NCBI GenBank assembly: GCA_947179485.1
Contig: OX359249.1
Span: 8,928,001-8,992,000, forward strand
Origin: Allacma fusca
Lineage: Eukaryota; Arthropoda; Collembola; Symphypleona; Sminthuridae
Length of the DNA stretch: 64,000 nt
Direction of reading: 5' to 3'
The notes under the pieces: model-generated
What the model was told of the DNA's origin: nothing
The model's database searches: none
The model's input: only the letters and a program-made list of their open reading frames with translations
Part shown: one piece after another, positions 11,106 through 22,631 of the stretch
How the letters are laid out: every line of letters starts with the position of its first letter
Position numbering within the stretch: the stretch's first letter is position 1
Made by a program: the position numbers and the translations under genes

Positions 11106-11294
11106 TTAATAAGCTAACTTGTACACAGGGTGAGACGAGGAGTTCAGGATTCTGTTCATGTCGTGTAAACTGCTCTGATCGTAAACAGAGTGTATTATAT
11201 CCTTTATATTATCAGCCAGATACACCGGACACTGCTTAGTAAAAACTTCTTCGAACCCTAGACTGCTTAGAATTTTGGAGACGTCGCCAGCCCG
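11106..11294 (-). other. Coding-like core frame inside the hAT element
   Basis: Between the two minisatellite blocks the minus strand is open for about 62 codons, ending at a TAA at 11,106-11,108. It has ordinary protein-like composition, with words such as DVSKILSSLGFEEVFTKQC and YLADNIKDIIHSVYDQ. There is no Met at its upstream edge; the open frame runs on into the repeat. I recognise no domain. It may be a captured exon or the last scrap of the parent element's own gene. Confidence 0.4.
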
Positions 11295-11296
11295 AT

Positions 11297-11615
11297 AATT
11301 GATGATTACAATTGATAATTGATTTTTGAAAACGGCTAATTGATGATTACAATTGATAATTGATTTTTGAAAACGGCTAATTGATGATTACAATTGATAA
11401 TTGATTTTTGAAAACGGCTAATTGATGATTACAATTGATAATTGATTTTTGAAAACGGTAAATTGATGATTACAATTGACGATTGATTTTTGAAAAAGGT
11501 TAATTGATGATTACATTTGATGATTGATTTTTGAAAAAGGTTAATTGATGATTACAATTGATGATTGATTTTTGCAAAAAGGTTAATTGATGATTACAAT
11601 TGATGATTATTTCAA
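11297..11615 (+). repeat. 41-bp minisatellite, right block
   Basis: Eight copies of a 41-bp unit starting AATTGATGATTACAATTGAT and continuing with a TTTTTGAAAACGG block. The period and the GATGATTACAATT word are shared with the left block, so both probably descend from one unit. Confidence 0.9.
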
Positions 11616-11741
11616 ACAATCCAAGCTTACTAAATTAACGATTGATGATTAATAATTAGTAATCATTAATCGTTAATCATTAATCGTGATTATTAATCGT
11701 TGACATCCCTGTGTGTCGATATCTAACTAGTCATAGAGGAA

Positions 11742-12089
11742 ATGCCACCTTATCGTTGTAGCGTTTGCTTGGAGATGAGAGATGAAAATCCAAAACGTCT
11801 CCATAAAGATACTCATGTCTGGAATTATCATGTGAAACATCGAAAGGTTTCCCAACCAGAGTTAGTATATAATTGCAGAATGTGTCTACCATGTGACTCC
11901 AGAGCACGACAAAGGCTCAAAAAACGTGATCAGGTTCCAGTACAGCCCCTTATTCCGGTTCCAGGACCAGGAGAGTTATTAGTTCGCAAGGTGGCACGAA
12001 CTAATAGTTGTTGTTGTGTGTGCTGGGGAAAGAACTCCACATTAAATGTCATTAGGTTGGTTTCGGCTTGCAAGGGGGTTTCTGATTAA
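11742..12089 (+). pseudogene. Cys-rich N-terminal part of a DDE/SWIM transposase gene
   Basis: An open frame of 115 codons begins MPPYRCSVCLEMRDENPKRL. It has paired cysteines and histidines (CSVC, H...H, CRMCLPC, later CCCVCWG) that look like one or two zinc-binding modules. It ends shortly after a possible splice donor, and a matching acceptor-like CATCTTTAG lies near 12,137, after which a frame resumes with RFNPDALAMLRQRQIKVFRR. Together with the catalytic and SWIM regions downstream it reads like one gene of a Harbinger-like (DDE_Tnp_4) transposon. The start codon is the first Met in the frame and lies 31 bp past the hAT element, so the promoter region may have been displaced by that insertion. 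Confidence 0.6.
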
Positions 12090-12119
12090 ATGTTATATAC
12101 AAACGACGTTTAACCTAAC

Positions 12120-13170
12120 ATGTGATGTCCATCTTTAGGAAGGACGGTTCAATCCTGATGCCCTGGCAATGCTCCGACAACGGCAAATAAAGGTGTTTAG
12201 ACGATATTAATTTTGTACAAGACTTTACGTACTATTTCTACAGTTATCGAATGGAGGTGATGTGTAAAGGCGAGCTTCTGAAACATGTACAGGCCTTGAT
12301 GACGTACCAGAAAAAACAATGTGTTGGACTTTGATTCAGACGATATAGACGAATCAGATTATAGTTGGTACACTGGGTTGTCCAAAACCCAATTTAATGA
12401 AATACTGAAGCAAATCCAGGGAAGAATTCATGATTCCAGTAAACGGACTACATGAAATGCTTTTGCAATATTTTCCCCCAAACTTCGGATGGATCTCAGC
12501 CACAACCAAGTGGGTCATTTGTTTGGACTGGATCACCACCGAATTTCGGAGATTTTTCTTATTGTGGGAGAAGCTCATGAGGACATCAGTATATGGGATT
12601 TCAACAAATCTCAAGAAAAGATTTCGTAGAAAATCATACGCGAGGTCTGGCTACCACCCTATTGGATCGCAAAACTAACGTATGTGTCCTCCTTTTGGAT
12701 TGCACTTATTTCGAGATTCAGAAGTCTACAAACTTTCAGTTCCAGCATGACAGCAATTCTGACCATAAGCTATACAATTCGGTAACGATTATGGTGACCT
12801 GTGCAACGGTTATTTCTCGGGAATAATAACGATACTACCATCCTAAATAGTATGTTGCAGCGGAGTAAACCTTTACTAGCTTTGTCGAAGAAGATGGCAT
12901 TCTTATTGTTGATAGAGGATTTCGCGAGCCCTGACGACGACTGGAAGGTCTGAAAATGGTGTTTCCCAATATTCTTAGAGAAGGCCAAACGCAATTTTAA
13001 GACGTGGAACCAAATGAGATTAGGATGCGACAATGCTCCGGTGGGTGGTTGAAGCTGTGAGAAGATGAATCAAAAACATCTTCAAAGTCTTCCGCAACAC
13101 TATCAATAATACGTACATGCAAAAAGGGTTTCTTCTGAAGTTACTTACTGCATTGCGTGAGCCATCCTAA
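12120..13170 (+). pseudogene. DDE_Tnp_4 (Harbinger-like) transposase catalytic region, decayed
   Basis: All three acidic catalytic positions can be read, in different frames. The first Asp is in VLLLDCTYFEIQKSTNF (GAT at 12,698-12,700), the second in LIVDRGFREP (GAT at 12,911-12,913), and the Glu in LRWVVEAV (GAA at 13,051-13,053). Upstream, WYTGLSKTQFNEILKQIQG and VGHLFGLDHHRISEIF match the helical region that precedes the catalytic fold, including a helix-turn-helix-like segment. Several stops and frame changes interrupt it, so it is inactive. The family is assigned from the spacing and wording of these motifs; DDE_Tnp_4 enzymes move Harbinger/ISL2EU-type DNA elements by cut and paste. No terminal inverted repeats were found. 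Confidence 0.7.
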
Positions 13171-13740
13171 ATCATGCTTGCAACTTTCAGGGAAAATTCA
13201 ATTCAAGTTCAACTCCATAATCCATGGATTCCAAACACATTCAGTTCAATGTTCAATTCAGTTCGCCGTGAAAATACAAATAAGACGTTCACTTAAGTTC
13301 ACTGTAATGTTTTTACCACCCAGTCAGTTCAGTTCAAAATTTTGCAATTAAATCAGTTCAGTTCAAGTTCAGTTAAATCAATTAATCGTTCAATTCAGCT
13401 CATTTTTAATAATTATTTATTTATTTTTGCATTTAAACATTTCAACGGGGAACGAATCCCGATTTCAGCATTGTAGAAAAATGCTATTCATTGTCTGGTT
13501 TACTTTTATCTTATATTCTTAAATAAACTAAATGAATAATATAAACTAATGACCCATTTTGAAATACTGGTTTTAATAAAAATATGATTATATCAAAAAT
13601 GACTTTGAGGTGGGATTTTCGTGGAAATTAATGCAAACTTAACATTTATTACACACTGAACTAATTTTTAAGTTCATTTTTTACGCAAACTTCTCAAACA
13701 AACTTAGTTTCCTTGAACGTGGAAAATTTAGTTTCGCATT
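13171..13740. other. Insertion-like stretch between catalytic and SWIM regions
   Basis: The transposase similarity breaks off near 13,170 and resumes near 13,745. Between them the first 250 bp are rich in CAGTTCAGTTCAAG-like words and the rest is AT-rich. It begins close to CAGGGAAAATTCAATTCAAG, which resembles a hAT-type end, but no matching right end or target duplication was found. Confidence 0.4.
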
Positions 13741-13744
13741 CTAT

Positions 13745-14164
13745 CTATGGAAAACCTACGTGGGATCCAGCTGGGGTTACATCAAATAAGGATAACGCAA
13801 AACGATACTCCTCGTCAAATTCCTGATGAACAGTATCTGTTCCAAGTAATTTTAAAATGGTTTTAGGAAATCTCTTTAATAAATTGAATTCTGCTGCGTT
13901 GTTTAATAAGCATAATTTTTTCATTATTAGATTCAACGAGAGAAACCCGATTTGATTAGGGTAAAGATCGAATCCAGATTTATAACTGGATCAGCGTATA
14001 CATGTTGGATTGGCTATTGGCCTTTTAGAGAGGGTAATGGAAGCATTACAGGCTATTACTGCAGCTGCCAACAAGGTGCAAGAACCCCTGTATTGCTGTG
14101 CTCATTTTATGAGTGTAATCTGGTATTTTGGTTTTGATAGTCGAATTAGGGACTTAGTAGTTAA
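13745..14164 (+). pseudogene. SWIM zinc-finger C-terminal region of the transposase
   Basis: After a block reading LRGIQLGLHQIR, the frame NPDLIRVKIESRFITGSAYT leads into a SWIM-type zinc finger: GYYCSCQQGARTP, then, after one frame change, CCAHFMSVIWYFGFDSRIRD and a stop at about 14,164. The CxC...CxH arrangement followed by a tryptophan-containing helix is the SWIM pattern, known from MULE and other eukaryotic transposases. It would be the C-terminal DNA- or protein-binding module of the DDE_Tnp_4 enzyme upstream. A minus-strand frame over 13,745-13,936 is a shadow. Confidence 0.65.
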
Positions 14165-17035
14165 TATTAGAATATAGTACTGTATTTGTACGTGTTTTAG
14201 TTTATAACTAGCCATTTTGTTAGAAATGTTTGCTCCTGCAATATTATTAATTAGAAGTACCTACGTGTGCTTAATTCAACTGGTGTATATCATATGCTCA
14301 TTATATTTTGCATGGATTCTTAGTGCTTGATGACTTGAAGAATTGCAATGATTTTGTATTCCCACACTAATAGCAACAAGAAATATATGATTACATGGAC
14401 AAAACGTCTAAACATTAGCTAATAATGTTGTAACTTGCATTGTTAACATTTAATTTTTTAAATACGAGTGCTAATTGTTCTTCTAATTCATCGGCAACCA
14501 GGCATACTGTAGTATCAACTAAGTTGATTCTATCATTCTAATTAGGTTAACTTCCGCGGGACGGGGTCCGATTTCTGTTCTGTTTCTAATTTCAAATTAT
14601 CTTGAAGAGGTGTTTCATAAATTATCATTTTTACTAACTTTAAATTCTTTTTCGCTATAGCAAAAATAAATGCATTCGAAACCTATTAGATACATAAAAT
14701 AACCGTTGATTGTGTATAATTTATGAAAACGGGTCACGCCAAAAGTTTTTAAATAGCAGATACAACATGGTGCAAAACAATGTTTGCTCCAAAAATATTG
14801 TTTCACAGTACCCCATGTATACAAAATGTGATCCGATTTCATTCAAATTTTACAAATTAATTCCCAATACTGCTGTCCATCATTCCTGAAAATTTAAGAA
14901 TTGTCCAAGCAAAGTTTAAAAAAAATATTTTCAAAATTTTGAAAATTTCAAAAATCACTAAGAGCCGAGTCAAAATTGTCACAAATAGAATTGTCACAAT
15001 TACCACAGAGTACCAATCATCAGTTTGAGAAAAGTGCCCATTTGAAAGGTTTCAAAATTATAGGAGTAATTTAATTTTGAACTTTCAATCTTGACAAAAA
15101 AAGCAGGCTAAAGTTATGCCGCATAGCGCACTAAGAATAATTGTTAAGGAGGGAGCTCCTCAATTATTCGAGACTGTGAGTCTCCACACTAAAAGCGTGT
15201 AGGACGTTCATAATTTTAGGAGTAAAATTATAAATAAGTGTAACGCTTGAAATAAGCATGCTATTTTATGCCGCTAGCGCTTACAGATAAATAGAGTCAA
15301 ACCTCGATGCTAAGCTAAGACGACAATCAAGTTTTTTGAGCGTGAGGTAAAATAAACTCCTTGAAAGTTTAAGTTATGGTTTTTTTAACGTGAAAATAAT
15401 TATTAACAGTCTGCTTAATCACCGTAGTGATAGAAAAACCTTGCGTCTATTCGGTAATTCGTAATTATAGATAGATTTTCTGGAGCGTAAAATATATTTC
15501 CCCCATAGAGAGAGATGGGATAAGAAAGGCTTGAAATATTGCCGAGTACCAGTTTATTATTTTAGTAAGGAAAATAAATTATGAAGACAAGCCACTTGAC
15601 TCGCGGAGTTAAACCTTGTCAAATAAAATCCCTATTGTACCATATTTGTTAGGATCATCATACAAATATATGGAGTAGTATTTCCAATGTAGAAATACCC
15701 CGTTTTTGAATAAACTACGGAACTGAGTAGAGATCGCGGAATTTTTACAAAGTTAAAAAGTTTTATGAAGTGAAAATCTCCATCACGACAGAGCGCCGTA
15801 TGAGGAGTAGTGTGAGACTCCCCTCTCTGATTTGTTGCTTGGTTTGTCTTCTTTACCCCAAGCTGTGGTGTGTATCACACAGCCTGAGAAAGAGACCTGA
15901 AAAGTATATATACTCAGATTATACGCTGAAAACCTTTACCCAACTAGTTATAGCTACCAAGTTAAGCTGTTAGTAAGCCTATAATAAGATCATACGTGTT
16001 TAATTGGATACCCAAGTAAGGATATTCTTGAAGCTTGGCCAGCGTTGAGAAGGTCTTTACTTTGAAAAATCCATCGGGTTTTTAACAGTTTAACCAAAGT
16101 TCTAGCCGTTAAAAACTAAAGGCTTCAACGCCTGGAGGACAATAAACATGTCAAGCTGACAGATTGATGGGATTTGTACAGGCATTCTCCAATTACTAGT
16201 GTAATTATTAGAGAAACATCGCAAGTTGTGTTCAGCTTGTCAGCCCACTTCTACCACTTTTCTTGGCTCTCAATCAACTTGAGTCAATCTATTACACGCC
16301 ACTTAAAGTATTAGAATAAGGGCAGAATGAACACACATTTGGAGAGCTGAATGTGTAAAGATTTCGAATGAGGTAGGAAATGTTCATTTTATTCTAGTAC
16401 TGCTGTAAAGGGAAGAGAGCAAATTCTCTTTACAATTGGAGAAGGAAAACTCCAAGTGTAGACTACAGATCGGAGAAAGAGCGAGGCTTAAGCTTATAGT
16501 ACACATACACAAAACATGAAAACACGACGGGTGAGATGACAGCCTTCCCATTGTATTACTGATCGGAGATAAGAGCAAGGCTCAAGCTAGTAGTTACAAT
16601 GAACAAGTCATTATGGATGAGAATAACATTCATACTACATACTTAGTGAGAAGGAGCGTGTGACTCTGGAAACATCGTGTGTAGTGAAAGTCAAATTTAT
16701 GACTAGCAAGAGTAAAACTTGAGTCAACAGACGGAGTAATCCTGTGAGAAAAGTTTACTCTTAGTGCCAAATATTGAACTTACAATACAAACTAATTAGG
16801 AGATTGTGTTGTGATGCGTGAATTAAATTAATCCTTTAAGTAGTTTCACATGAAAATAACAAGTCCTCAACAAGGAAGAAGAAAGTAACTTGTGTGTCTA
16901 CCCTACGGGATACCAAGACAAATAACCTTGTCTACAGCACATAATAGAACCAAATTAGCCCTTAAAGGTTGACAAGGGGGTAATAAATTTTCACCACAAC
17001 TTACTATTACCTCTGAAAGCAAACAACATGCTAAT
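14165..17035. other. Non-coding stretch, possible retroelement leader but unproven
   Basis: No coding region is recognisable. A TATATATA-containing segment near 15,905 with GC-richer surroundings could be promoter-like. A roughly 25-bp word beginning GATCGGAGA occurs at 16,468 and again at 16,561, 93 bp apart. Part of this stretch could belong to the upstream end of the Ty3/gypsy fossil, but no LTR pair or primer-binding site can be shown. Confidence 0.4.
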
Positions 17036-17043
17036 GGTTCCAG

Positions 17044-17442
17044 CAGGGTTGGAAAAAAACCGGATTTTATCAATAAAGACCAAGCCAGTGGCAAGAAATG
17101 GTAGAAACCGGTTTTTATTGGACAGTGGATTTATTTGGATAGTATTAATTATGGCCATTTTATACCAACCTATACAACAGCTCCAGGCCGGTTAGAACCG
17201 GATTTTAACCAATAATGACCAGGCCTTTTCTTGCCACTTGGCAACCCTTTGTTAATGAATGCGTAATATTAGCCAAGCCAGTGGCAAGAAATGGTAGAAA
17301 CTGGTTTTTATTGGACAGTGGATATATTTGGATAGTATTAATTATAACCATTTTATACCAACCTATACAACAGGTCCAAGCCGGTTAGAACCGGATTTTA
17401 ACCAATAATGACCAGGCCATTTCTTGCCACTTGCCAACCCTG
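17044..17442. mobile_element. 399-bp hAT-type MITE with internal duplication
   Basis: The ends are CAGGGTTGG at 17,044 and CCAACCCTG ending at 17,442. An exact 8-bp target-site duplication, GGTTCCAG, lies at 17,036-17,043 and 17,443-17,450. Inside, a segment of roughly 170 bp occurs twice, from about 17,076 and again from about 17,275, with a few differences; both start AGCCAGTGGCAAGAAATGG. Each copy is itself inverted-repeat-like: AGTGGCAAGAAA near its start pairs with TTTCTTGCCACT near its end. There is no coding capacity. The superfamily is inferred from the 8-bp duplication and CAGGG ends. Confidence 0.92.
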
Positions 17443-17450
17443 GGTTCCAG

Positions 17451-17974
17451 GTTACTCTCTTCCACATGTTTAAGATAAACACCACCCAACTACTAGCAAT
17501 AGATGGTCGACTGAAACCACAAAAGGATAAAATAATCCAATTATTTTTACATGATTACTTTCAGACTCATAGGCATCGGACAAACCCCAGTCAGGAAATA
17601 CATGTCAGAAAAACCAAAACTTTTGACCTTGTTTTTCCACAGCTAATCTGATTACACGTGCACGAGTGACGTGTATTCAGGGGGAAAAGATCCCTGAGCA
17701 TCGGTTAACTTAATTTAGTAAGTACATTCAGAGAAGTTGAATTTTACTTGCTGGTTACGAATAGGATTTTTCGCCACGTTAGTGGCACACCACAACCAGT
17801 GTGATGAGGAGGAGCATAGAAAGACGCTATAGTTTCTAGAGCCAACCAACAAGAGGAGATATGTATCATAACACACTAAGATTATCCCCCTCTCACCTGA
17901 CTCACCTCACTGTAGATGAATTGTAAGTCAAAGCTTATGAGATGTGCACCTAGAAAGAAATCACAATCCAAGAG
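17451..17974. other. Non-coding stretch
   Basis: A 75-codon plus-strand frame starts inside the MITE and is not credible. No protease or gag-like motif of the retroelement downstream was seen here. Confidence 0.5.
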
Positions 17975-20294
17975 TAGTGGTCGGAACGATTCAATTCAAT
18001 TCAGAAATTTTCGATTCAATTCAATTAGTTATGTGGACTGAATCGTTAACCGTTTTGCGATTCGGTCCAGTATAAAAACAATTCAATTCAATTCGGTTTT
18101 ACTCTATGAATTGAACTGAATTGAAGATCGTTTGTTTTTTGCGGGAATACAAATTAAGCACTCAGCACCTGCTACCACACGTAGATGTGCTTTATTCATT
18201 CATTTAGAAATACATGAATTAATACTAATTTAGCAATACCAAATTAAGTTTAATATTAAAATGATTATTTAATTCATATTTCTTAATTAATAATCAGAAA
18301 TTACTGGAAGTTGAATTAAATTATGAGATGTCAGAACATTGCTGATTGTAAGTTGTGTTAACGCGATTTTTAAAAAAACATATGTTTCAGTTAAATATAA
18401 CTACCTGTATTTGGCTTGCTTATGAAGAAGAAAACATACTGATTCTAGTTTCATAATTTTGTATGAGCTCCTCAGTGACCCTAAATATTTTTGAAATATT
18501 TTTACCCAGATTCTTCCCGATCTTCATAGAAGTCTAACAAAGTATCTGAAATCACGTGGAAGGCATTTCTTTTTTTTATTTCTTGCATGTGATTCTATCG
18601 AAAATTAACATTCTGGAGACATCATTTAATTTATCTAAGTTTCGAGTAAAAACGTAGCTAGAACATTTTGAACTGAAACTACAACTTTGGTATTTCCTAA
18701 AGTTATAAAATCGCCATTTCAGAATCTGGAAATATTTGTCTTACTAAACTAGAAAGACAGTCTGAACGTATGAAAGATTGGTGCTGCTTTAGTACATGCT
18801 ACGTTAAGGTTAACATGGCAACTGTAGTAATGTTATCACTGTTTTTCAAATGGTTGAAACAGCCAAATTTGCTTGACTAGCCCAATAAGTGTTCGTTTTA
18901 TGATTTTTTGTCAAAATATGTTTTGTAAAATCCATGATGAACAAAACTGTGATAACGATACAACCGAATTCGGTTGTTTCTTGTTTCGTGCATGGTAGAC
19001 ATTTCTGCATGATATATTAGTGTAATTTTGAATTTTTGTAAAAAGCTCTTAAAATTGTTCTTCTTTGTTTTAAATTTCAAAATTTCAAAAAACTTATAAT
19101 TTTATACTGGAGGTACAGAATCAATTTCTCCGCGATATATTTGAATATTTTTTAAAATTCTCTCAAAAGTTACATTTTTTTCAATATTTAGGGTAATAAG
19201 AACAATAAAGGGAATATAGTAAGAAAATTATTAGATTATTTGCATTTGGTTGGCATGATCACGCTGATTAACCGCATTTTAATTAACTTTTCAAAATTAC
19301 TCAAATATACTACAGACATAATTATGCTGTACCTCCGTTCAAAAATTTGATGGTTTTGTGCCCACCACATTGAAAATGTGTATGATTTTCTAAAAACTTC
19401 GAAACTTTTTGAAAATCGTGAGTGAATTTTTAATTTAAAAAAACATTCAAATATACCAAGAAGGAATGTCTTCCACGCTTGAATCAAGAAATAAGACCAA
19501 AATCGGCTGTATATTTATCGAGATATTTAGTTTCCCCCTCAAAAAACAGAAAATTGTCCGTATGTCGGAGATTATGCATAAATGGGAGCAACTTTCGCCA
19601 TCTACAGTGTTGTATACGTGCCTTGCACTAGTCTACCAAATATCATTGAATTTTAATGGCATGCGGGCGTTACCGTACAGGTTGCCCGTAAAACAAATGT
19701 AGATATAAACTGTTACTGGTAGATAATTGTAAATCAACACGACAGAACTGTTCCGTACAACTGCAGTATCGATCATTACGAAATTAAACCATTTTACATA
19801 AAGGGCAGCATATAGGTTCATGTATATATAGTTTCTGCTAGCATTACGATGGACTTTATGAAAAATAATGACAAATGTTAGTCACTTTACCCCAAAATGC
19901 TAAAAAGTGATGTTTTTGTTTGAATTGAATCGAATCAAATCATGTGAATTGCAATTCAAACAATTCATCAAAATCGCTTCGGCTGCGCACGAGTACTTTT
20001 TTCCCGCATATTCAAAGTCCAAATACTACGTATACCACAACGTTTGTTATTTCAGCGTAGCTTTTACTATACCCTTTATAATATGTATACGACACTCTAG
20101 TAACATAAGGAAAATTTTTTACTTTCCCACTTGAATCGTTCGATTTACGATTCAATTCGATTCACTGAGTGAATTGAATCGAATTGAATTGCTTTGGGGC
20201 AAATTGAATCGAAAATCGGTTTTTCGATTCAATTCAAGCTTCAAATTGAATCACATTGAAAAATTCGAATCAAATTGAATCGATCCGACCACTA
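17975..20294. mobile_element. 2.3-kb TIR element with AATTGAATCG-rich ends
   Basis: The ends are inverted: TAGTGGTCGGAACGATTCAA at 17,975 and, in reverse complement, TAGTGGTCGGATCGATTCAA ending at 20,294, about 20 bp with one mismatch. Both subterminal regions (to about 18,120 and from about 19,920) are packed with ATTCAATTCGATT-like words. The interior of about 1.8 kb has no coding frame I recognise. The TAG...-type ends and size would fit a non-autonomous hAT element, but the flanks (TCCAAGAG and CAGTAGAA) do not form a target duplication, so the superfamily is left open. The Ty3/gypsy fossil begins directly at its right edge. Confidence 0.75.
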
Positions 20295-22631
20295 CAGTAG
20301 AAGTAGATATTCCCCCTTGCCAGGATAAAACCTTTTTATTTGAACCCTCAAGATTATTTTACCAGAGGCAACGAGGATTAGGGACAAGAGCACTAATTCC
20401 CACCAAAAATCCTGTAGTTTTCCTCTGTAATCCCAGCCATGAACCAGTACGCCTATATGCTACAACCACCGTAGGGCATATAGAGTACGAAGACTCATTT
20501 GAAATACTTAAAGACTATAGACGAAGTACCAAGGATATAGATAAACGCCTAACCGATGAACAACTTGACTCATTAGATATAAACCCTGACTTACCTATAG
20601 AATTTCAAGCCAGATTTAGAGACTTACTCAGTAGATATCCCGAATGCTTTTATTTTGATCAGGAAGAATTACCACTCGCTAAGGTTCCACCCCATCATTT
20701 AAATACAGGAGATGCGGCTCCAGTCAAAGAGCATCCGTATAGAGCCTCTCCTACAGAAAGAAAGCATATTATGGAGGAAGTTTAGAAATTTGTTAAAAAA
20801 GGATTACTCAAACCCTGTAGCAGCGAATGGGCTTCACCCTTATTTCTCATCAAGAATAAGGACGGAACTTTTCGTACTGTAGTAAATTATGGAAAGGTAA
20901 ACAAGAAAAACAAAATAAAACAAAGTAAAACATAGAGTATATTCTATGCCTTGAGTCGATGACATTCTAGACCAATTTCAAGGAAAAATATATTTTGACA
21001 CAATGGATCTTGTAGCAGGATTCCACCAAATTCCTGTAACAAAGTCCAAAGGCAAGAAATTAGCTGTAGTCACCCAAGACGGTATGTGGTGTACATTGAG
21101 AATGCAAATGGGCGATACAGATGCTCCAGCAGCTTTTCAATGCATTCTAGACCACATACTAGCCTCCCAAAAATTTAGAAGTGCAAAGGTGTATATCGAC
21201 GATATTATCTGTTATGCGGAAGATGAAGACGGAATTCTATATGCCTTAGAAGAATTTTTACTAAGACGTGGTAAAGCAGAGTTTGTAGTCAAACCCAACA
21301 AATGTAAATTTGGATACCAAAACATTGAGGTTTTAGGATTCCTCATTACCCCAGAAGGAACAATGCCACTCAAAGACAAACTCAAGGCAATGGAGTATTT
21401 CCCGGTTCCACAGACAGAAAAGCAAGCAAGAAGTTTTTATGGAATGTGCTCTTTCTATAGAAAATCTATTAAAGACTTTGCTAGTATAGCTGGCCCTATA
21501 TCCGCTTGCTGGAAATGTAGCAAGGGTAGCAAGGCCAAGAAAACTAGAATAAGTATGTTTGGATGGACACCTGAAGCTACATATGCCTTTCATAAATTGA
21601 AGAAAGCATTAATTACCGCTCCAGTACTAGAGCATTTCAATGCTGATCTGCCAAAAATATTACATTGTGATGCAAGTAGAAGAGGGTTAGGTGCGTCGAT
21701 ACTACAAAAGCATCCCACAGGCGGACACCCAGTAGGTTATGCTTCTAGAGGTTTACTCCCAGCTGAGAAGAATTCATTTTCAGTAACCGAACTTGAACTC
21801 TCTGCTGTAGTTTTTGGTTGTAGGAAATTCCGGCCATATTTATATTTGTCGAAATTTCTTATACGTAGCGACCATCATGCCTTATGCAATTTAAAGGTAC
21901 GAGTTCAAAATACCAACAATAGCTTCAGACTAACCGCTTTCTATTTAAATTGTTGGATTACGACTATGAAGTCCAATATATTAGTGGAAAGAAACATCTC
22001 GATGCAGATTTTCTGTCAAGATGCCCACTGCCAGTTACAGAGGCAGATGAGGAAGATCTTGAAGATAGACTTCCTCATGACATACTTCTTACAGGAATTA
22101 AGATGGAACCCAAGATCCCCAAGGCCGCTCTTAAAATTTTACAACCTGTCAACCAAATTAGACCCACCACTGCCGCTGCGGCACTCATTGAGGAAAGGAA
22201 TACTTATCAACCTTTTAGAGTACTCAATGACGGAGAAATCGTGTCTGAAAATAAGCCTCCACTTCCCTCCAATAACATTAGAGAAATGCAAGCCACTGAT
22301 CCTACCATACAAAACAAACTTAAGAAAATTAAGGCCATTCCTAATAACAAAAAGATAGCTAATTACCATATTGACTCAGATAATATTTTATACCACAAAA
22401 GAAATAATCACTTTAAACTATTCATACCTAAATGTCTAGTAGAATTTATACTGAAACCCGCTCACGATGACACATTTTCAGGTCACTTAGGTTTTGCTAA
22501 AACATTAGGTCGCATTAAGGACAGATACATATGGAAAAGCATGACCAAAGACGTAGCCGAATACGTCCTAAGCTGTAAGACTTGCGGTCACACAGCACAC
22601 AAAAACACACGACCACTAGACCCGTAGGCGG
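20295..22631 (+). mobile_element. Ty3/gypsy retrotransposon pol fossil, partial
   Basis: This is a fossil of an LTR retrotransposon of the Ty3/gypsy family. Parts in order: a linker upstream of reverse transcriptase, reverse transcriptase (including MDLVAGFHQIPV and VYIDDIICYAED), RNase H (ILHCDASRRGLGASILQ), a tether, and the H2C2 zinc-binding start of integrase (FSGHLGFAKTLGRIKDRYIW, LSCKTC). The order RT, RNase H, integrase is that of Ty3/gypsy. It looks broken, with an estimated four to six interruptions, and neither gag nor either LTR can be shown in the window. The left edge abuts the TIR element ending at 20,294, and the right edge abuts the satellite array within the integrase region. 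The protein motifs are still easy to read, which suggests middle age rather than great antiquity; no date can be computed without LTRs. Confidence 0.9.

Larger units (their letters stand above)
10522..11711. mobile_element. Non-autonomous hAT-type element with minisatellite body
   Basis: The ends are a perfect 12-bp terminal inverted repeat, CAGGGATGTCAA at 10,522 and TTGACATCCCTG ending at 11,711. The element is flanked by an exact 8-bp target-site duplication, TGTGTCGA, at 10,514-10,521 and 11,712-11,719. The 8-bp duplication and CAGGG-type ends are typical of hAT. The 1,190-bp body holds two blocks of 41-bp tandem repeats either side of a unique core of about 230 bp. No transposase is encoded, so it would have been moved in trans. 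The intact target duplication suggests a fairly recent insertion. It sits just upstream of the DDE/SWIM transposase gene. Confidence 0.92.

Noticed and set aside
13180-13740. hAT element inserted between the catalytic and SWIM regions
   Set aside because: The left CAGGG-like end has no convincing right partner and no target duplication.
15143-16010. Possible 5' LTR of the Ty3/gypsy fossil
   Set aside because: A TGTTA-like start and a TATA-like segment exist, but there is no second LTR to compare and no clear primer-binding site.
21333-22369. Minus-strand frames at 21,333-21,593 and 22,139-22,369
   Set aside because: Antisense shadows of the retroelement pol fossil.
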